The notes beneath the pieces are model-generated. The model made no database searches and was not told where the DNA came from. It saw nothing but the letters and a program-made list of their open reading frames with translations. A DNA stretch of 64,000 bases from Oscheius dolichura (Eukaryota > Nematoda > Chromadorea > Rhabditida > Rhabditidae): contig OW051494.1 of assembly GCA_932521035.1 (NCBI GenBank), positions 186,001 to 250,000 on the forward strand, read 5' to 3'. Shown here piece by piece: positions 24,801 through 35,502 of the stretch (positions are counted from its first letter, which is position 1; each line of letters begins with the position of its first letter). Position numbers and translations under genes: made by a program.

Positions 24801-27191
24801 CAAAAATGTTTTTGCTTTTTTGCTTTACAGTATTTCAGGAGGATTGCTCTCCCCGGCCTGCCTACAACCTCAATTTTGGTGGATTCTCTGGCTATTGCAC
24901 TCTTCGGTGCGGCGAGTCACCTCTATTCAATGACCGATTTCAAATGCAACCATTTGAGAAAGAAACAGGTGCTTTCCCCCTTATTTTGGAAGCCAAATGG
25001 TTTAGGAGCTGCTAGTTCTCTCCCTTTCTTCTCTAATTTCCGCCCTCTTCTCCTTACCGTCTCCTTTTTCATCTCCAAGAAATAGTCAAGTCAATGCGGA
25101 AGCTTTGAAGCATTCTCTGGTAATTTTTGGCGTATTTTTCCGTGAAATTGGCCTATTTTCAGCTCTCAAACATCATTTCCTCGGTGATTCTTCTAATTTC
25201 TTGTGCTATTCTCACCTATACTCTACAATATTTCCCTTCCGTAAGCTTTTTTCTTTTTAATACGGTTCCGGCACCTGTAAGCTCTCGGCAGGGCAATGCC
25301 ATCCTTCTCAAAGGCTTCATATCTTCCCTGCCGAGACTTTAAAGGTGAAAATGATCCGAATTTAGCCAAAAACCCATGAAATTGTGGTAAACTTCAATTT
25401 CAGCCGGTCGTCGCCGCCGTGGCCCTTACATCCTTCCCCAATCTGCTCACAGATCTGATAACTCTTCAGGGTCTCGCCAAGAAAAGTCCCTGCGATCTAG
25501 TAAGCCATCTTCTCTTCAAAATTACCCTATTTCCATGCCCTGATACTCGTTTCCTTCATCTGCGCCGTCGCTTTTCAAAATACTTGCCACGGCTTCTTGA
25601 CCGCTGTCTTGATATCCCTCCTCTATGTGGCTATCTGTGTCCAGACGTGAGATAATCAGATCCTACAGTAATCCCCTTCTTCTAGAGCCCCTTCTGATGT
25701 TCTGATAAAAGTTTCGGATAATTTCTACGTGGAGGAGAACCGCTACCGGGAGTGTGAGTGTCCAGACACGCCGCTTCGGATCATCCGCTTCTCCGGCCCG
25801 ATGCTCTTTATTAACAGTCTCCAATTGAGAAAAGCCATCTACGACCAGGTCGTCGTCGTCAAGGGGTACTGTTTCGGGAAACCCATACACTTTCAGTATA
25901 TTCCAATTTTCCAGGCTTATAGGAGTCGGCCTAGGCTCTCGTACAGTATCCCTCCGGAGTTGTGGCGGTCCTGGAGCGATTGGACCCAAAGAAAGCATGA
26001 CCGGGAGGTCAGGAACAAACATAGTCATTACTCATGACGGGGACCGGCCTTCTCTACCAGCTGGGGATAATATTGTCCGTTTTATTGTACTGGATCTCCA
26101 CGGGGTGACCGGGATCGACATGGAGAGTATGCAGATGCTTATTCAGGTATTTTCAAGTGGTTTGGAGGGTAAAACCCCGTATTTTAGGTCTTTCGAGAGC
26201 TGAGCAACGACCATATTAGACTCTTCCTTGTGGGACTCAATGGTAAGTTACCGTAATCCAGAAAGAAGGTGAAATAAAGCGGTGTCTCCCCTTTTGGCGG
26301 CCTATTTCCTCCTGGAATGAATATTTTCCCTTCGGGACTCCTTTCTCTAGATTTTCAAGTCCCTGGCAGTTCCTTTAAAGTCCAGACGGCCGCTGTGACC
26401 CGTCTCTGATCATCAAAGATGCCCTTCTTTTTTCCTGTCCCAAACAAGGAAGAAGAAGCTCTCGCGCACTCTCGCCCCGCCGCGTTGACGTCCGTATCCA
26501 ATTGATAATTTATGACTACCAATCTATCAATCTCTCTGGCGCCTGTTCTTTAATCACCACCCCGTTATTGTTCTGTCCTTTTGCAGCTTCCGTCCGGGAC
26601 CAGATGGAAAGAGCCGACTTTCACAGCAACGTACCGCTGTCGCACCTCTATCCCACGCTATCGGAAGCCCTGACAGCTGCCAGGAATATTTCCTTGCCTT
26701 TTCATATGAGGTAAGAAGGTCACAGACAGTGCCCATTTCACTGCGTAGAACACAAAACACGCAGTCAAAACCTAAAAAGGCCAGAAAGAAGGGAAATGGC
26801 TCGAAATTTCCGGATTTTTCAGTATTTCCGGGCCTGAAGGTATTCCACTATTGTTTGAGGATAAATAAGCCATTTATCTTCTTCTGTAAGGTGTGAAATA
26901 CACAGTTAAAGGTCATAAAACATCAAAAATACCTGAAAAAATTGAGAAATTCCGCTATTTTCCAGCCTTTTCTAGCCAAAAAACCATTTTGAAGGTGTTT
27001 TCTCTTACGAGTACTGTACTCGTTTATTTCGATGCGTAGACCGTAGAATACGCAGCCAAAAGTCAAAAAATAGAGAAAAGAGCCCTCTTTTCAGTGTATC
27101 CATGAACGGCTACCGGGATGTCATTGCCTTGAGCACCACCGGGTCCCACAACGACATCTCCATCTCCCGCTACTCGCCGGAAGCCGTCTAA
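21803..27191 (+). CDS. SLC26/SulP anion transporter with STAS domain
   Basis: About fifteen exons encode a full SLC26 protein: a cytosolic N-terminus (exons 21803-21880, 21923-22044), the family entry motif FFRWLHRYSIRED, membrane helices beginning with SALLLPQGLGIGLL, a late transport-core segment with LPTTSILVDSLAIALFG and PVVAAVALTSFPNLL, and a C-terminal STAS domain (LRIIRFSGPMLFINSL, FIVLDLHGVTGIDMESMQ). The last exon ends SRYSPEAV before the stop at 27189. SLC26 proteins exchange or conduct sulfate, chloride, bicarbonate and similar anions. Four tRNA-Ala genes lie in its introns, one foldback element in another, and a broken ORF in intron 2. Two junctions, near 24988/25080 and 25500/25540, do not resolve with ordinary GT-AG sites in frame; the substrate cannot be told. 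Confidence 0.88.
22116..22559 (+). pseudogene. Broken acidic ORF inside SLC26 intron 2
   Basis: From ATG 22116 to TGA 22559 a single frame of 148 codons is open except for two TAG codons, at codon 19 (22170) and codon 105 (22428). The peptide is acidic and Pro-rich: ENILEEDKEDEGDN, TPEFPPETPEFKSRH, NLDSLLEFLSKPEV and, after the second TAG, IPSIEEDNKDYVDSPPINP. A frame this long with only two nonsense codons, in an intron, suggests a decayed gene or part of a mobile element. I do not recognise it. Confidence 0.4.
23053..23124 (+). tRNA. tRNA-Ala(AGC), in SLC26 intron 3
   Basis: Same 72-base gene with AGC anticodon and G3:U70; it differs from the other copies by GAGGTC instead of GAGGAC next to the T stem. 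The 3' flank keeps the TTTTTGCTTTTTTTG terminator-like run. The upstream flank is unrelated to the other copies. Confidence 0.95.
23923..23994 (+). tRNA. tRNA-Ala(AGC), first of three in one SLC26 intron
   Basis: Intact 72-base gene, AGC anticodon, box A and box B unchanged. The intron runs from about 23829 to 24838 and holds three copies spaced 405 and 403 bases apart. Confidence 0.95.
24101..24238 (+). pseudogene. Ceramidase exon relic in SLC26 intron
   Basis: GTTTTCAAGTCAACTAG and then TTCTCTTTTGGATTATTTAC and ATTCTGATAGCCTTTTTCGG match ceramidase exon 4 start and exon 5 (TTGGACTATTTGCATTCTG). The same internal deletion is present as in the relic at 14661, so both come from one rearranged unit. 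Confidence 0.75.
24328..24399 (+). tRNA. tRNA-Ala(AGC), second of three in one SLC26 intron
   Basis: Intact 72-base copy preceded by the shared block GGTATTATCAAGGGAACC and followed by the Pol III terminator-like T runs. Confidence 0.95.
24501..24642 (+). pseudogene. Ceramidase exon relic, second copy in SLC26 intron
   Basis: TTTTCAAGTCAACTGGGTGA and TTCGCTTTTGGACTATTTAC align with ceramidase exons 4 and 5 as in the other relics, again with the same internal deletion. Confidence 0.75.
24731..24802 (+). tRNA. tRNA-Ala(AGC), third of three; its tail reaches the SLC26 splice acceptor
   Basis: Intact 72-base copy. The downstream tail TTTTTGCTTTTTTGCTTTAC runs straight into AGTATTTCAG, the 3' splice site of the next SLC26 exon at about 24839, so the tRNA tail now supplies the pyrimidine tract. 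Confidence 0.95.
25271..25347. repeat. Foldback element, copy 4, in SLC26 intron
   Basis: Arms GCACCTGTAAGCTCTCGGCAG and CTGCCGAGACTTTAAAGGTG; both ends match the family, with small changes. Confidence 0.8.
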
Positions 27192-27628
27192 CAACCAGCC
27201 GCCGTCGTCTATAAAACAGTCAACAAACCCCCGCGAGGGGCGAGAAGAAGGCGCGGCGATTTCTCCCCCGCTGCCCCCCGTCTCTTTTTTCCCATTTTTC
27301 GTCATCACTTCCGTTCTTTGCGGAGCTCCCTTGCGTCGCCGCCGCCGCTGGGCCCCGCCGCGATCGAGACAATCCCAGCTGGTTTCTTAAACAGTTTTAT
27401 TTATCTCTCTCTCTCTCCCCGGTGATTAAAAGAGAAAAGGAGAAGATTGGAATAAATATATTTATTTATTTTTATTTATGTTTATTTATGTGTACGGACT
27501 ACTGTAGTCCTAGTTGAACCCGCTTTGAGGTGACTGATATCTGGTGGTGGCCAAGGGTGGACAGGGAGGCGAAGGGCCCCCGTTTTTTGAGTATCTAGAA
27601 AGAGAGAAAAATCGACTGGGGGAATCTT

Positions 27629-30600
27629 CTAATAGTCGTTATTTTCATCGCGGCGGTCATCTGCCGGCGGCGGGTTGGTCTCGTCTTCGGGGCTCGCTGT
27701 CGTGGTAGGAGCCTCCGTCGTCGTTGTCGTCGTGGTCGTGGTGGTGGTGGTCTCCTCGTAGTCATTTGGCATATAGCACAGTCCTGGAAATGGAGAGGAG
27801 TGATTGTTTTCTGTGCAGGACCCCCAGTGATCTAATAATGGCGGCCACCACTTGGGGGATTTGTGCTCTTGCACCCGTCAAATCTCTTTATCTGGTACTA
27901 CTATTTTCCTGCTGCCGAAGCTTTACGGGTTCTGGAAATTAGCGAAACCGTTTTGGACTGAATCCTGCTGTTTTTCTCCTTACAACATGATCATTTGGTC
28001 TGCATTTTTGGGTAGGAGATGCCTCTTTTTCAGTGGATTACGGTAGTCAACAATGCCCGGGAAAGACGCCTTTCAAAATTAAAATTACGAACCTTGATAG
28101 CAAGCGGGTGCCGAGGCTGGACAATCTGAGCAGCGTCCCTTATCTCCAGTGGCCCAAGTAAAAGCGGGAACCTGAAAATTAGTTGTCGTCAATTTCGTCA
28201 CACTTCTCGTCGATGATCTCTATCTTTTTATCCCCCCTTCTACCACCACCGCCGGGCTGTCAATTCGTTTCCGCTCGGCCAATCCGCCATCTCCCGATAA
28301 AACACAACCAAAAGTGGGGGAGATAAGGCGGGAGAAATGACAAATGGCCGAACAGTCCCACCGGGAAGGATAAAAAGTCTGCCTTGCAACTTTTCTGGGA
28401 CAGTAGGTCCTGCCACGATCTCTTGTTAGATTCACTACTTCTCGTGCTGAAGGCAACCCAAAATCTACGAGATTAGGCCAAGCAGAAAGAACAGTACAGT
28501 ATACCACCACCAGACATTTTGAGAGTTAAGAAAGAGATTAATTGAGGGCCTGCTAGATGAATTAAGGAACTTAGAATGGGGGCACGGATATGGAAAAAGA
28601 GAGTGTTAGACGAACCGCATAAAGCTGGCCGGAGCGAGTCACGAATACCGTGTTTCCTTGGGGATTATAGTGGCAGACGAAGACGTTGCGCATTCCACGG
28701 CCACTGACACCCATAACATCACGGCAGCGGGAGAAACCACAGCCGACGAGGTTGGTCTTCGCCCAGACTACCTGAAAAATATGATTTTATCAAAGAAAAA
28801 TTGGGAAAAATGAGCTAAATTGAGTTATACCGATGAAATCCAGTGGCTTTGGGCCGCGCCGCCGCACCTGTAGAATCTCGGCAGCGCGCAGCTCTTTTAC
28901 TCCGCACCGCCAGATTTCAGTACTTTCGACTGCCGAGATGTTACGGGTGCGGGAAATCGACTCCAAAGAGAGGGGTAGACCATTTTCTACCGTATTATCT
29001 TCATTTTTTTGGTTTTTCCTCTCCTGAACCCTTTAAACGTCTTTCCCCCTATCTTTCCGCTCCTTTGCAACATCTCTCGCGAAACTTTGTACGCTTCTTG
29101 TCTCCGAAACGGACTTTTGCGGGCGGGGGACGCGACTGATTTCAAAGAGCTGATCAGAAACCGATCGTTGTTCTTTCTTCCCCTAGTTTTTTTTCTTTCA
29201 AAAGTAAGAAAAAGACTGAACCCGGAAGATCAACGAATCCGTCTAAAGGTCAGGGAATTAACTCCCTCGCCAGCCAGCGATGAAATAGGTTTTAAAAGTT
29301 ATCGTTAAACACGGTGAGGGTCACCTTCTCTCCCCAGTGAAAATTGGCCGGCCGGAAGTCTCTCGGATCAATCGGCGGAGTCCCCGCCAAGGACAAGAAC
29401 TACAGACGCACCTGTACATAGTGACCGCAGCAGTGCTTGTAAGCGTGGTTGCATCCGCACCGAGGGTTGTGTACCTGAAAATTGACTGTAATATTTAAAA
29501 TAAGGGAAAGGAAAGGGAAAGGAAGCCAGGCAAATTTCCCCGATCCCCTGAAACACCGGATTATCTGATCATCCTCTCCGGTCTTAATTGGATCAAAAGG
29601 GGTGAGTCACAAAAACCTAATCGAAAATGATCTCTCTCTCTTCCTTCCCCTCTTTCGATGGTCTGCTAAGATAATTAGAAAAGGTAGTAAATCTTTTTTG
29701 GAGAAAAGTTACACGAATCGAAGATCGGATTCGATGAGACGGGCGCGCCGAATTGCCCGGAAGAAGTTAAAAAGCAACGCTGTTTACAGGGGAAGACAGA
29801 ACAATTTTGGATGTTTTCTCCCATTTTTTTATGGAGATTACTATAATATCTAACGGGCATTTTTCACGTTCTCTGAGTAAATAGGCCAGGAAAGGCGTCA
29901 AGAGTCCATTTTGGCTTCATTAGCCCGAATTTTGATACCTGTACAGTCTCGGCAGGACTAAAAATAGTGTTCGAAATGGTTGCCGAGGCCCTACGGGCAA
30001 GAAATTAGGGAAAATTAAGCCAAATCCGGCTTTTGGGGTACTGTAATGCGGGCTAATCCCTCCCGGCCCGGTCAGACCCTTCTAAAATTCCATTTTGGGA
30101 CTTTTGAACAAGATTTGGGGTTTCTGGGGATGCTAAACACGGTCAGGAATGTAATTTCCACAATTTCCCGAAAATTAAAAGTTCTCCCGATCAAAAATTC
30201 GGGGTAGAACCGGGAAATACCCGATAGGACCCGATAATCCAACCTAATGTTCCCCGAGGGCCAGTTCCTCACCTCATTGAACCAGATACTGATAGCATCC
30301 GAATAGTTACTGTAAGGAGCAGCCCAGATGTTCTCCCCGACATTGACTCGTCCCCTCGAATGGCGGAAGTCGCAGGTGTCCGCGTGTCTCTGCGCCGTGG
30401 CTGCCAACTCGTCCGACCAGTAGAGCATGTTCATATCCGAGGCGGGGACCTAAACAGATCTTCTTGTATGGGTCCCGAAGGGAAAGGCTAACCATTCTAC
30501 GGTATCTGTTATGATCGTAGACAATCCACTTCTTCAAATATTCACTGGGTGGCTGGGATGCCACAAGAAGCGATGAGCCGTACTGCCAGCTGGGGAAAAA

Positions 30601-31208
30601 ATAGCCGCGTTTTATTCTCTCGTGGGGATTTTCGGAGACTTCGGAGGGACCGCTGTGAGAGACCTGAAAGAAGATTTTATTAATATGGCAAATAGGGGCA
30701 TGTTCCCTTGATCATCACACTAGGTCAAGCGTGTGTTACAAAGTGTGGAGGGGGGAAAGTGTTTGGCCGGTCTCTCTCGAGAGAGAGAACGACTGTGTTC
30801 TTTACTCTTTTTTATTTCAGGGAGACACGGAAATTGACTATAAAATGCCTACGCAGCAAAACAAATCGCTTCGAAATGACTAGCAGGTTGAAATTTGACC
30901 TGGTTACGGTAACTACCCCCTAGAGACTGACTTTTACCGGCTACAGTATCCAAAAATACAGAATTTGAGCAAAATTAATAGGAACTCTATCTAATTTAAA
31001 GGACTGTCCAGGAAAATTAACAATTTCCGTTAAAACCGCCATATTTCCGGTGCGCGCGCCCGGAACATAACAAAAAGCTGCCGAGTTTTTACAGGTGCGG
31101 GCGCGCGCTTCCCCAGTTAGCTGCCTTTTGCCGTACCTGTGCTTGATTTGATAAAAATGGAAGATTATAGGCACTGACGACGGATAAACTGCACAATAAA
31201 CCCAACAT
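27629..31208 (-). CDS. Secreted CAP/SCP (venom-allergen-like) protein with Thr-rich tail
   Basis: Seven exons on the minus strand: 31208-31137, 30663-30493, 30449-30273, 29474-29412, 28771-28616, 28171-28093 and 27783-27629. The start gives a signal peptide (MLGLLCSLSVVSA). The CAP domain follows: VYDHNRYRRM (helix 1), MNMLYWSDELAATAQRHADT, GENIWAAP, a short CGHYVQVVWAKT block with the conserved HY, and CHYNPQGN. The usual CAP core residues (His in VYDHNRYRR, Glu in GENIW, His in GHYVQ) are kept. A Cys-rich segment CSDCPASAPACYQ and CYMPNDY follow, then about twelve Thr in a row and an acidic tail. Nematode CAP proteins are often secreted, some by parasites into hosts; nothing here shows which role this one has. 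Introns contain three foldback or half-foldback elements. Confidence 0.9.
27911..27930. repeat. Half foldback element
   Basis: Only the right arm GCTGCCGAAGCTTTACGGGT is present, in an intron of the CAP gene. Confidence 0.5.
28864..28950. repeat. Foldback element, copy 5, in CAP gene intron
   Basis: Arms GCACCTGTAGAATCTCGGCAG and CTGCCGAGATGTTACGGGTGC around a spacer of about 45 bases. Confidence 0.85.
29937..29999. repeat. Foldback element, copy 6, degenerate
   Basis: ACCTGTACAGTCTCGGCAG and TGCCGAGGCCCTACGGGC; shorter spacer and several mismatches. In a CAP gene intron. Confidence 0.6.
31077..31107. repeat. Half foldback element
   Basis: GCTGCCGAGTTTTTACAGGT followed by GCGGGCGCGCG; the left arm is missing or too diverged. 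In the first intron of the CAP gene. Confidence 0.5.
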
Positions 31209-32014
31209 TTCGTCTTCTAGGGATCTGAAATATGGCCATTAGGAAGGGGGTACGGTAGATTTTGTGAGAGAGGAGGAGGAGGAGGGAAAGGGTACTGTAG
31301 AATGAGAGGAGGGGCTGAGACTAGCAAGCGCCATCAGGTCTGTGGAGCTCACGACGTAACTGATAGCGGGTGGGGGACTGGCTGGCTGGCTGTGAGCGAA
31401 GGTCGCCTCGTAGTATTGTGGAGCGAGTGGGAGACGGAGGATGGCTAATACCGACCGGGCCAAGGCGGGGCATTTCGCGATCGCCCCGAAAAATTGAGAA
31501 GAAAAAGAGAAGAAAAGTCAATTTCAAAAAGCGGAAACGACCGCCGCCTGGGCCCGTCACTGTCTCTCTTTTGAAGGCAGGCTACTCCCGCCGCCCCCCA
31601 GCCGACACTTTTGCAGACGCTGACGATGACCAAACCATGCTGATTGATGACAGGAAGTCTCGGTGGGTGGTCAGCAGCCGTCGACGACGAGACGAGGCGA
31701 CGCTGACTTTGACCTAGTGGAGGGAGTGGAGAATGAAACATTTTGGAGAGAGACCACCTGGGAGGGGGAAAGGAGGCCAAGTAGAGAGGACGGGGGAGGT
31801 TGAGAAATATTCGAATGAGTCAGGAAAAGTCTAGAGAAAGCCCCGACTGGATGACCTTTTAACTAAAGCGAACTTCACTCTACTGCAATTGTTTGAAAAC
31901 AGGACGATGGTCAATATAGACTCCCTATCTCTCTTTTTGTTCGGGGAGTGCTTTCCGTCAAATTATATGATGATGACGGTTTCCTGAAGTTTGAGAATAA
32001 AAGCAAAAATGTTC
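31209..32014. other. No supported gene upstream of the CAP gene
   Basis: Purine-rich stretches and overlapping frames on both strands (for example plus 31370-31717, Arg/Lys-rich) without splice-consistent partners. Probably promoter and upstream DNA of the CAP gene. Confidence 0.35.
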
Positions 32015-32086
32015 TGGAGATATAGGGAATTGAACCCCAGACCTCTCCCATGCTAAGGGAGCGCTCTACCACTGAGCTATATCCCC
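32015..32086 (-). tRNA. tRNA-Ala(AGC), minus-strand solo copy
   Basis: The reverse complement is the same 72-base gene, with the GAGGTC variant also seen at 23053. It lies between genes and lacks the ceramidase relic; GCAAAAA downstream on the minus strand is the remnant of the usual tail. Confidence 0.95.
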
Positions 32087-33027
32087 ACAATTGAGAGCGC
32101 CTTATTTTTGGTTTGGGAAGAAAGGGGAAAGGTTAGGGACCCCTCTAGGAGGCCGTGTTCCAGAATATGAAGGCGATCTTTCTTTCCCACACTGGCCAGG
32201 GCGTTTTCTATCAAATAAATAGGAGTAAGGGCGCCCTCTTGCGATTTCTTTGGTCAATACAGTACTCCCTCTCCTCCCCTGTCCTTCTCCACGTTACTGA
32301 TCTTTGCTTCTGAACGGGAGGAGTGGACAGTCCGAGAGAGACAGAAGTATCTTGTGACAGGTAAAGTGAACGGCATCCCGCTGATCAAAAATTAGACCGG
32401 GCCGGGAAAGAGAGAGAGAGAACAGTGGAGAATGGTCTGTTTTTTTGGGGGAGTGCCAAGCTTCACACATAGTTCTGTCTACTGGAAAAGAACTACGGTA
32501 GGAGGATCTGAAAATAGAGGGACTGCGGTAAAGGCAGGGCAGGGTGCCTTTTAATGGTCTCGTCGAAAGTGCTAGGGAGGGGAGCCGATAAAAACGAAGA
32601 CGAGGAATCCTTCCGGCGACAGTAAATTACCGCCCGAGAAAGAAATCTTCTTCGTTGAAGAGATCAGAAAACAGGCAAAATCTTTGGCATTCCACCGGAA
32701 GAAGAAGAAGAAGAGACGGCGGATGCTGCCTGCTTAGCTAGAGAGGATAAAAATTGGAACAGCCGCCTTAGCCAGTACACAGAGAAAGAGAGAGACCGTC
32801 AGCCGTGGCGAGACCTCCTCAACCAGGGGGACTTATAAAGGTGGCAGGTAGGGGAGGAGGAGGAGGCAGCTCCCCCCGCCCCCGAGAGACCGTCGGAGAC
32901 TAAAAAGGACAACATGAATCATTCTTTATTCGCTTTCTCAATATACAGTAAGTCGGGAGGAAATTTCAAGGATAAATGGGGCGTGGGCGTCATAGTTGAC
33001 CTGGGATCCGCGCAAACGATGTTCCAC

Positions 33028-33090
33028 ATGGCGCAGTGCGTTGCGACGCGCCCGCCAGTAAAACATCGCAGGTTCGACCCCCATGGCCAT
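33028..33090 (+). repeat. Degenerate tRNA-like element A
   Basis: ATGGCGCAGTGCGTT, then AAAACATCGCAGGTTCGACC (box-B-like GGTTCGACC) and a closing GGCCAT that pairs with the start. A TTTTTGCTTTTTTT run follows. Three further members lie at 37329, 58271 and 58909. Confidence 0.6.
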
Positions 33091-33275
33091 AAAAAGATTT
33101 TTGCTTTTTTTAGCGTGGAATAATGAGTAAATATTATATAAAACCATTTTTTCCCAAGAAACCGACATATAAGAGGGAATTGATGAGTGCAGTATTTACA
33201 GACTACTGTAAACCCGAGAATATTGTATTATGAGGAATTAGGAGGAACAATATTACAGTAGGAATGCTTCTCTCG

Positions 33276-35334
33276 TTTAAGGATTGACAATCTGGATGTG
33301 TGGATTCTGATGGGGTCGACGGAAACAAATACAACAACAACAACAACAGAAACAGAAACACGAGAGAATGGCCAGAGCATAGGTTACGGTAATGAAGACG
33401 AATGAAAACATGTAGGTGGCATGGTCACAGTAATACGTGCTGTGTGGATGCATCGAATCAAATTGGACGTGGGAATACGTCCAGTAGATCCAGATACTGC
33501 CGAGGATGAACCTGAAAATGGTATTTTTTCGAGCGGAGGAGGTCAGCGGTGAGGAACGACGGCACTTGGTTAGCCCTCCATGGTGTAGTGATAAAGCGCG
33601 CGTCTAGTAATAAAAAGGGTCGAGGGTTCGACTCTCCTCGCTGGCTATGATGACAAACTTCGGAGTCGAATGAGTTCCGTGATTAGAAACAATACCCTTT
33701 GTCTGAGGCTGGCTTTTACCCATCATTTCAATCCAATATTCCCCCAGAATCAGTTGAATTTTGATGCTTTACATTTCTTCTCGGGGATTTTTCTCCCGAA
33801 CTCTAGTCCACTATGAAGGAAAAAAGCGTTCTTTGCTACGGAAACGACCTGAACTCCGCGGGGGGACCGTTCTTCCCGCTCGGTATGCAAGAGACACACT
33901 GTTTTTGCCCTTTTGTGGTCTCTCCGATGATTGATGACGCTTCTACCCTCCCAGGCCGCGTGTGATTGTTGAAATCCCGCCGGTCGGAAGTCATCTTTTT
34001 TCCCAGTCAGCCAGCGATTTTCGCTTTCTTGGGAGACAGAGCGACGCTGCTGACTGTTTTCTCGACCTAAGAGCGCGGTTTCCGGTTCTTTCCGGGAGGG
34101 GGATTTTTCAAAACAGCCGTCACCAGAAATGATAAACAGCCACAAAGATACTTGCTCTTTTGTCTTATTTGAACGAACGGAAAAAAACTTGAGGGGGTGA
34201 TGATCATCCCCCTAAAAGAGAGGCCGCATCAATCGCTGTGAAACTGTGATAATCGCAGCCGACAGCCGCCTGCAACCTTTGCCGGCGGTGCATCTTCTGT
34301 CAAGCGAGAGAAACGCCGGGAAAAGGGGCAGAGAGATGTCTCCACCTGGAGATGGATCAAACAACTTTTTTAGGGAATTTTAGGGGGCAAGTAGGGACTT
34401 ACCAGATGACTATGAAGACACTCAGGAGGGACTCGAAGAGACGGACCATCAGGGGACGGGAACGGTGCTGTAGGTCCTGAAGGGAATTATATTTTTACAG
34501 GATACTGTACTGGAGGGGAATTGATACCGTAATCTTCCTCAAAAATCACGAGGCCGCCTTAGTAAGCGCGCTCCATTCTAACAAAGCACAAGAGTTCTTT
34601 TTTCTTCCATTTTTCTGCTTTTTTTCTATTGTTTTTTCTTCTTATAGTAATAAAAGTACTGTGAAATTTAAAGGAACAGTAAGGGCTAGTTTTCCGGGTT
34701 ACGGTAGTGAAAATTGATATATTATGTTTTGCACTTTTTTGTACATATATTTGTTGTAAAACTGTATGCAATCAATTCTATCAACAAAAATAATATCAAA
34801 AACCGCAAAAAACGCTGTTTTGATACGAAAATGCAAGCGTCTGCAGGCGATCGTCATTTGGACGCCTGCGCTGGACGGTTTTGAGCACTTTGCATGCATT
34901 TTTCTCCTTATTCTGATATTTTTATGAAAAACAAATTAGTGCATGATGATCAGTGATTTTTTTTCTCTACAAAATAAGAGCAACTTGTTTTGTAGCCCAT
35001 ACTGTTCCTTTAAATCTATAAAAAAAAGGGTTGGAAATGGCTAAAATTGAGGGGTTTCAGAGAGTTTATCAATCCATGGCAATAGAGCGCGTTTACCGGA
35101 CTCCTGCTTCATTTTGCAGTAATTACAGTACTTTATCGTTTTCCGTTATCCATGTACTTACCCTGAATCTGTAGGCAAAGTTGATAGCACTTCGAATAAG
35201 TGCACAACTGCCGGCTACAATGAGCCAGACCGGGATGTTTCGATTAGCCGGGCATCTGTCCTTATTTATGGCTCCTAGCACGATCATTAGGATTGGGATA
35301 ATGTTCAGAAGGGCGAGAATGACAGCCGCAGCCA
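33276..35334 (-). CDS. TMEM272-like four-helix membrane protein, 5' exon not found
   Basis: Three exons are clear: 35334-35162, 34476-34403 and 33511-33276. They encode membrane helices AAAVILALLNIIPILMIVL, then the loop motif DRCPANRNIPVWLIVAGSCA that is characteristic of this family (C-P-x-IPxWLIVxG), a helix LFESLLSVFIVIW, FILGSIWIYWTYSHV, a CDHATYMFSFVF helix, and a Cys-rich end (CFCFCCCCCICFRRP). This order fits TMEM272-type proteins, many in nematodes, of unknown function. Phases agree at both junctions. An N-terminal exon with a PPxY-type motif is expected upstream; a frame at 36452-36219 is the nearest candidate but does not look like it. A tRNA-Thr-like relic sits in the last intron. 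Confidence 0.7.
33570..33646 (+). tRNA. tRNA-Thr(AGT)-like sequence, probably a pseudogene
   Basis: AGCC...GGCT ends pair, ATGGTGTAGTGATAAAGC resembles a D arm, CTAGTAA holds an AGT anticodon and GAGGGTTCGACTC is a good T arm. The anticodon stem has lost its 3' half (AAAAAGG), so the fold fails. Confidence 0.5.
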
Positions 35335-35425
35335 CTGAAAAATTATTATTCCATTTTTTCAGCCTAAATACAGGTTGTAAACACCGTACAGTCATACCTG
35401 CCCCGTTCCTGGATTCAGCGCGCCC

Positions 35426-35502
35426 GCACCCGTAAAATCTCGGCAGCAGAAAGTCTAGGCATTCAGAAATAGTGTATCTGGCTGCCGAGACGGTACGGGT
35501 GC
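35426..35502. repeat. Foldback element, copy 7
   Basis: Near-consensus arms GCACCCGTAAAATCTCGGCAG and CTGCCGAGACGGTACGGGTGC upstream of the TMEM272-like exons. Confidence 0.85.

Noticed and set aside
24700..25015. Frames reading through tRNA-Ala genes into SLC26 exon DNA
   Set aside because: The tRNA sequence is free of stops in one frame by chance; the true SLC26 exon uses another frame.
31370..31780. Pair of antisense frames over 100 codons
   Set aside because: Arg/Lys/Pro-rich frames on both strands reflect composition, and no splice signals or domains support either.
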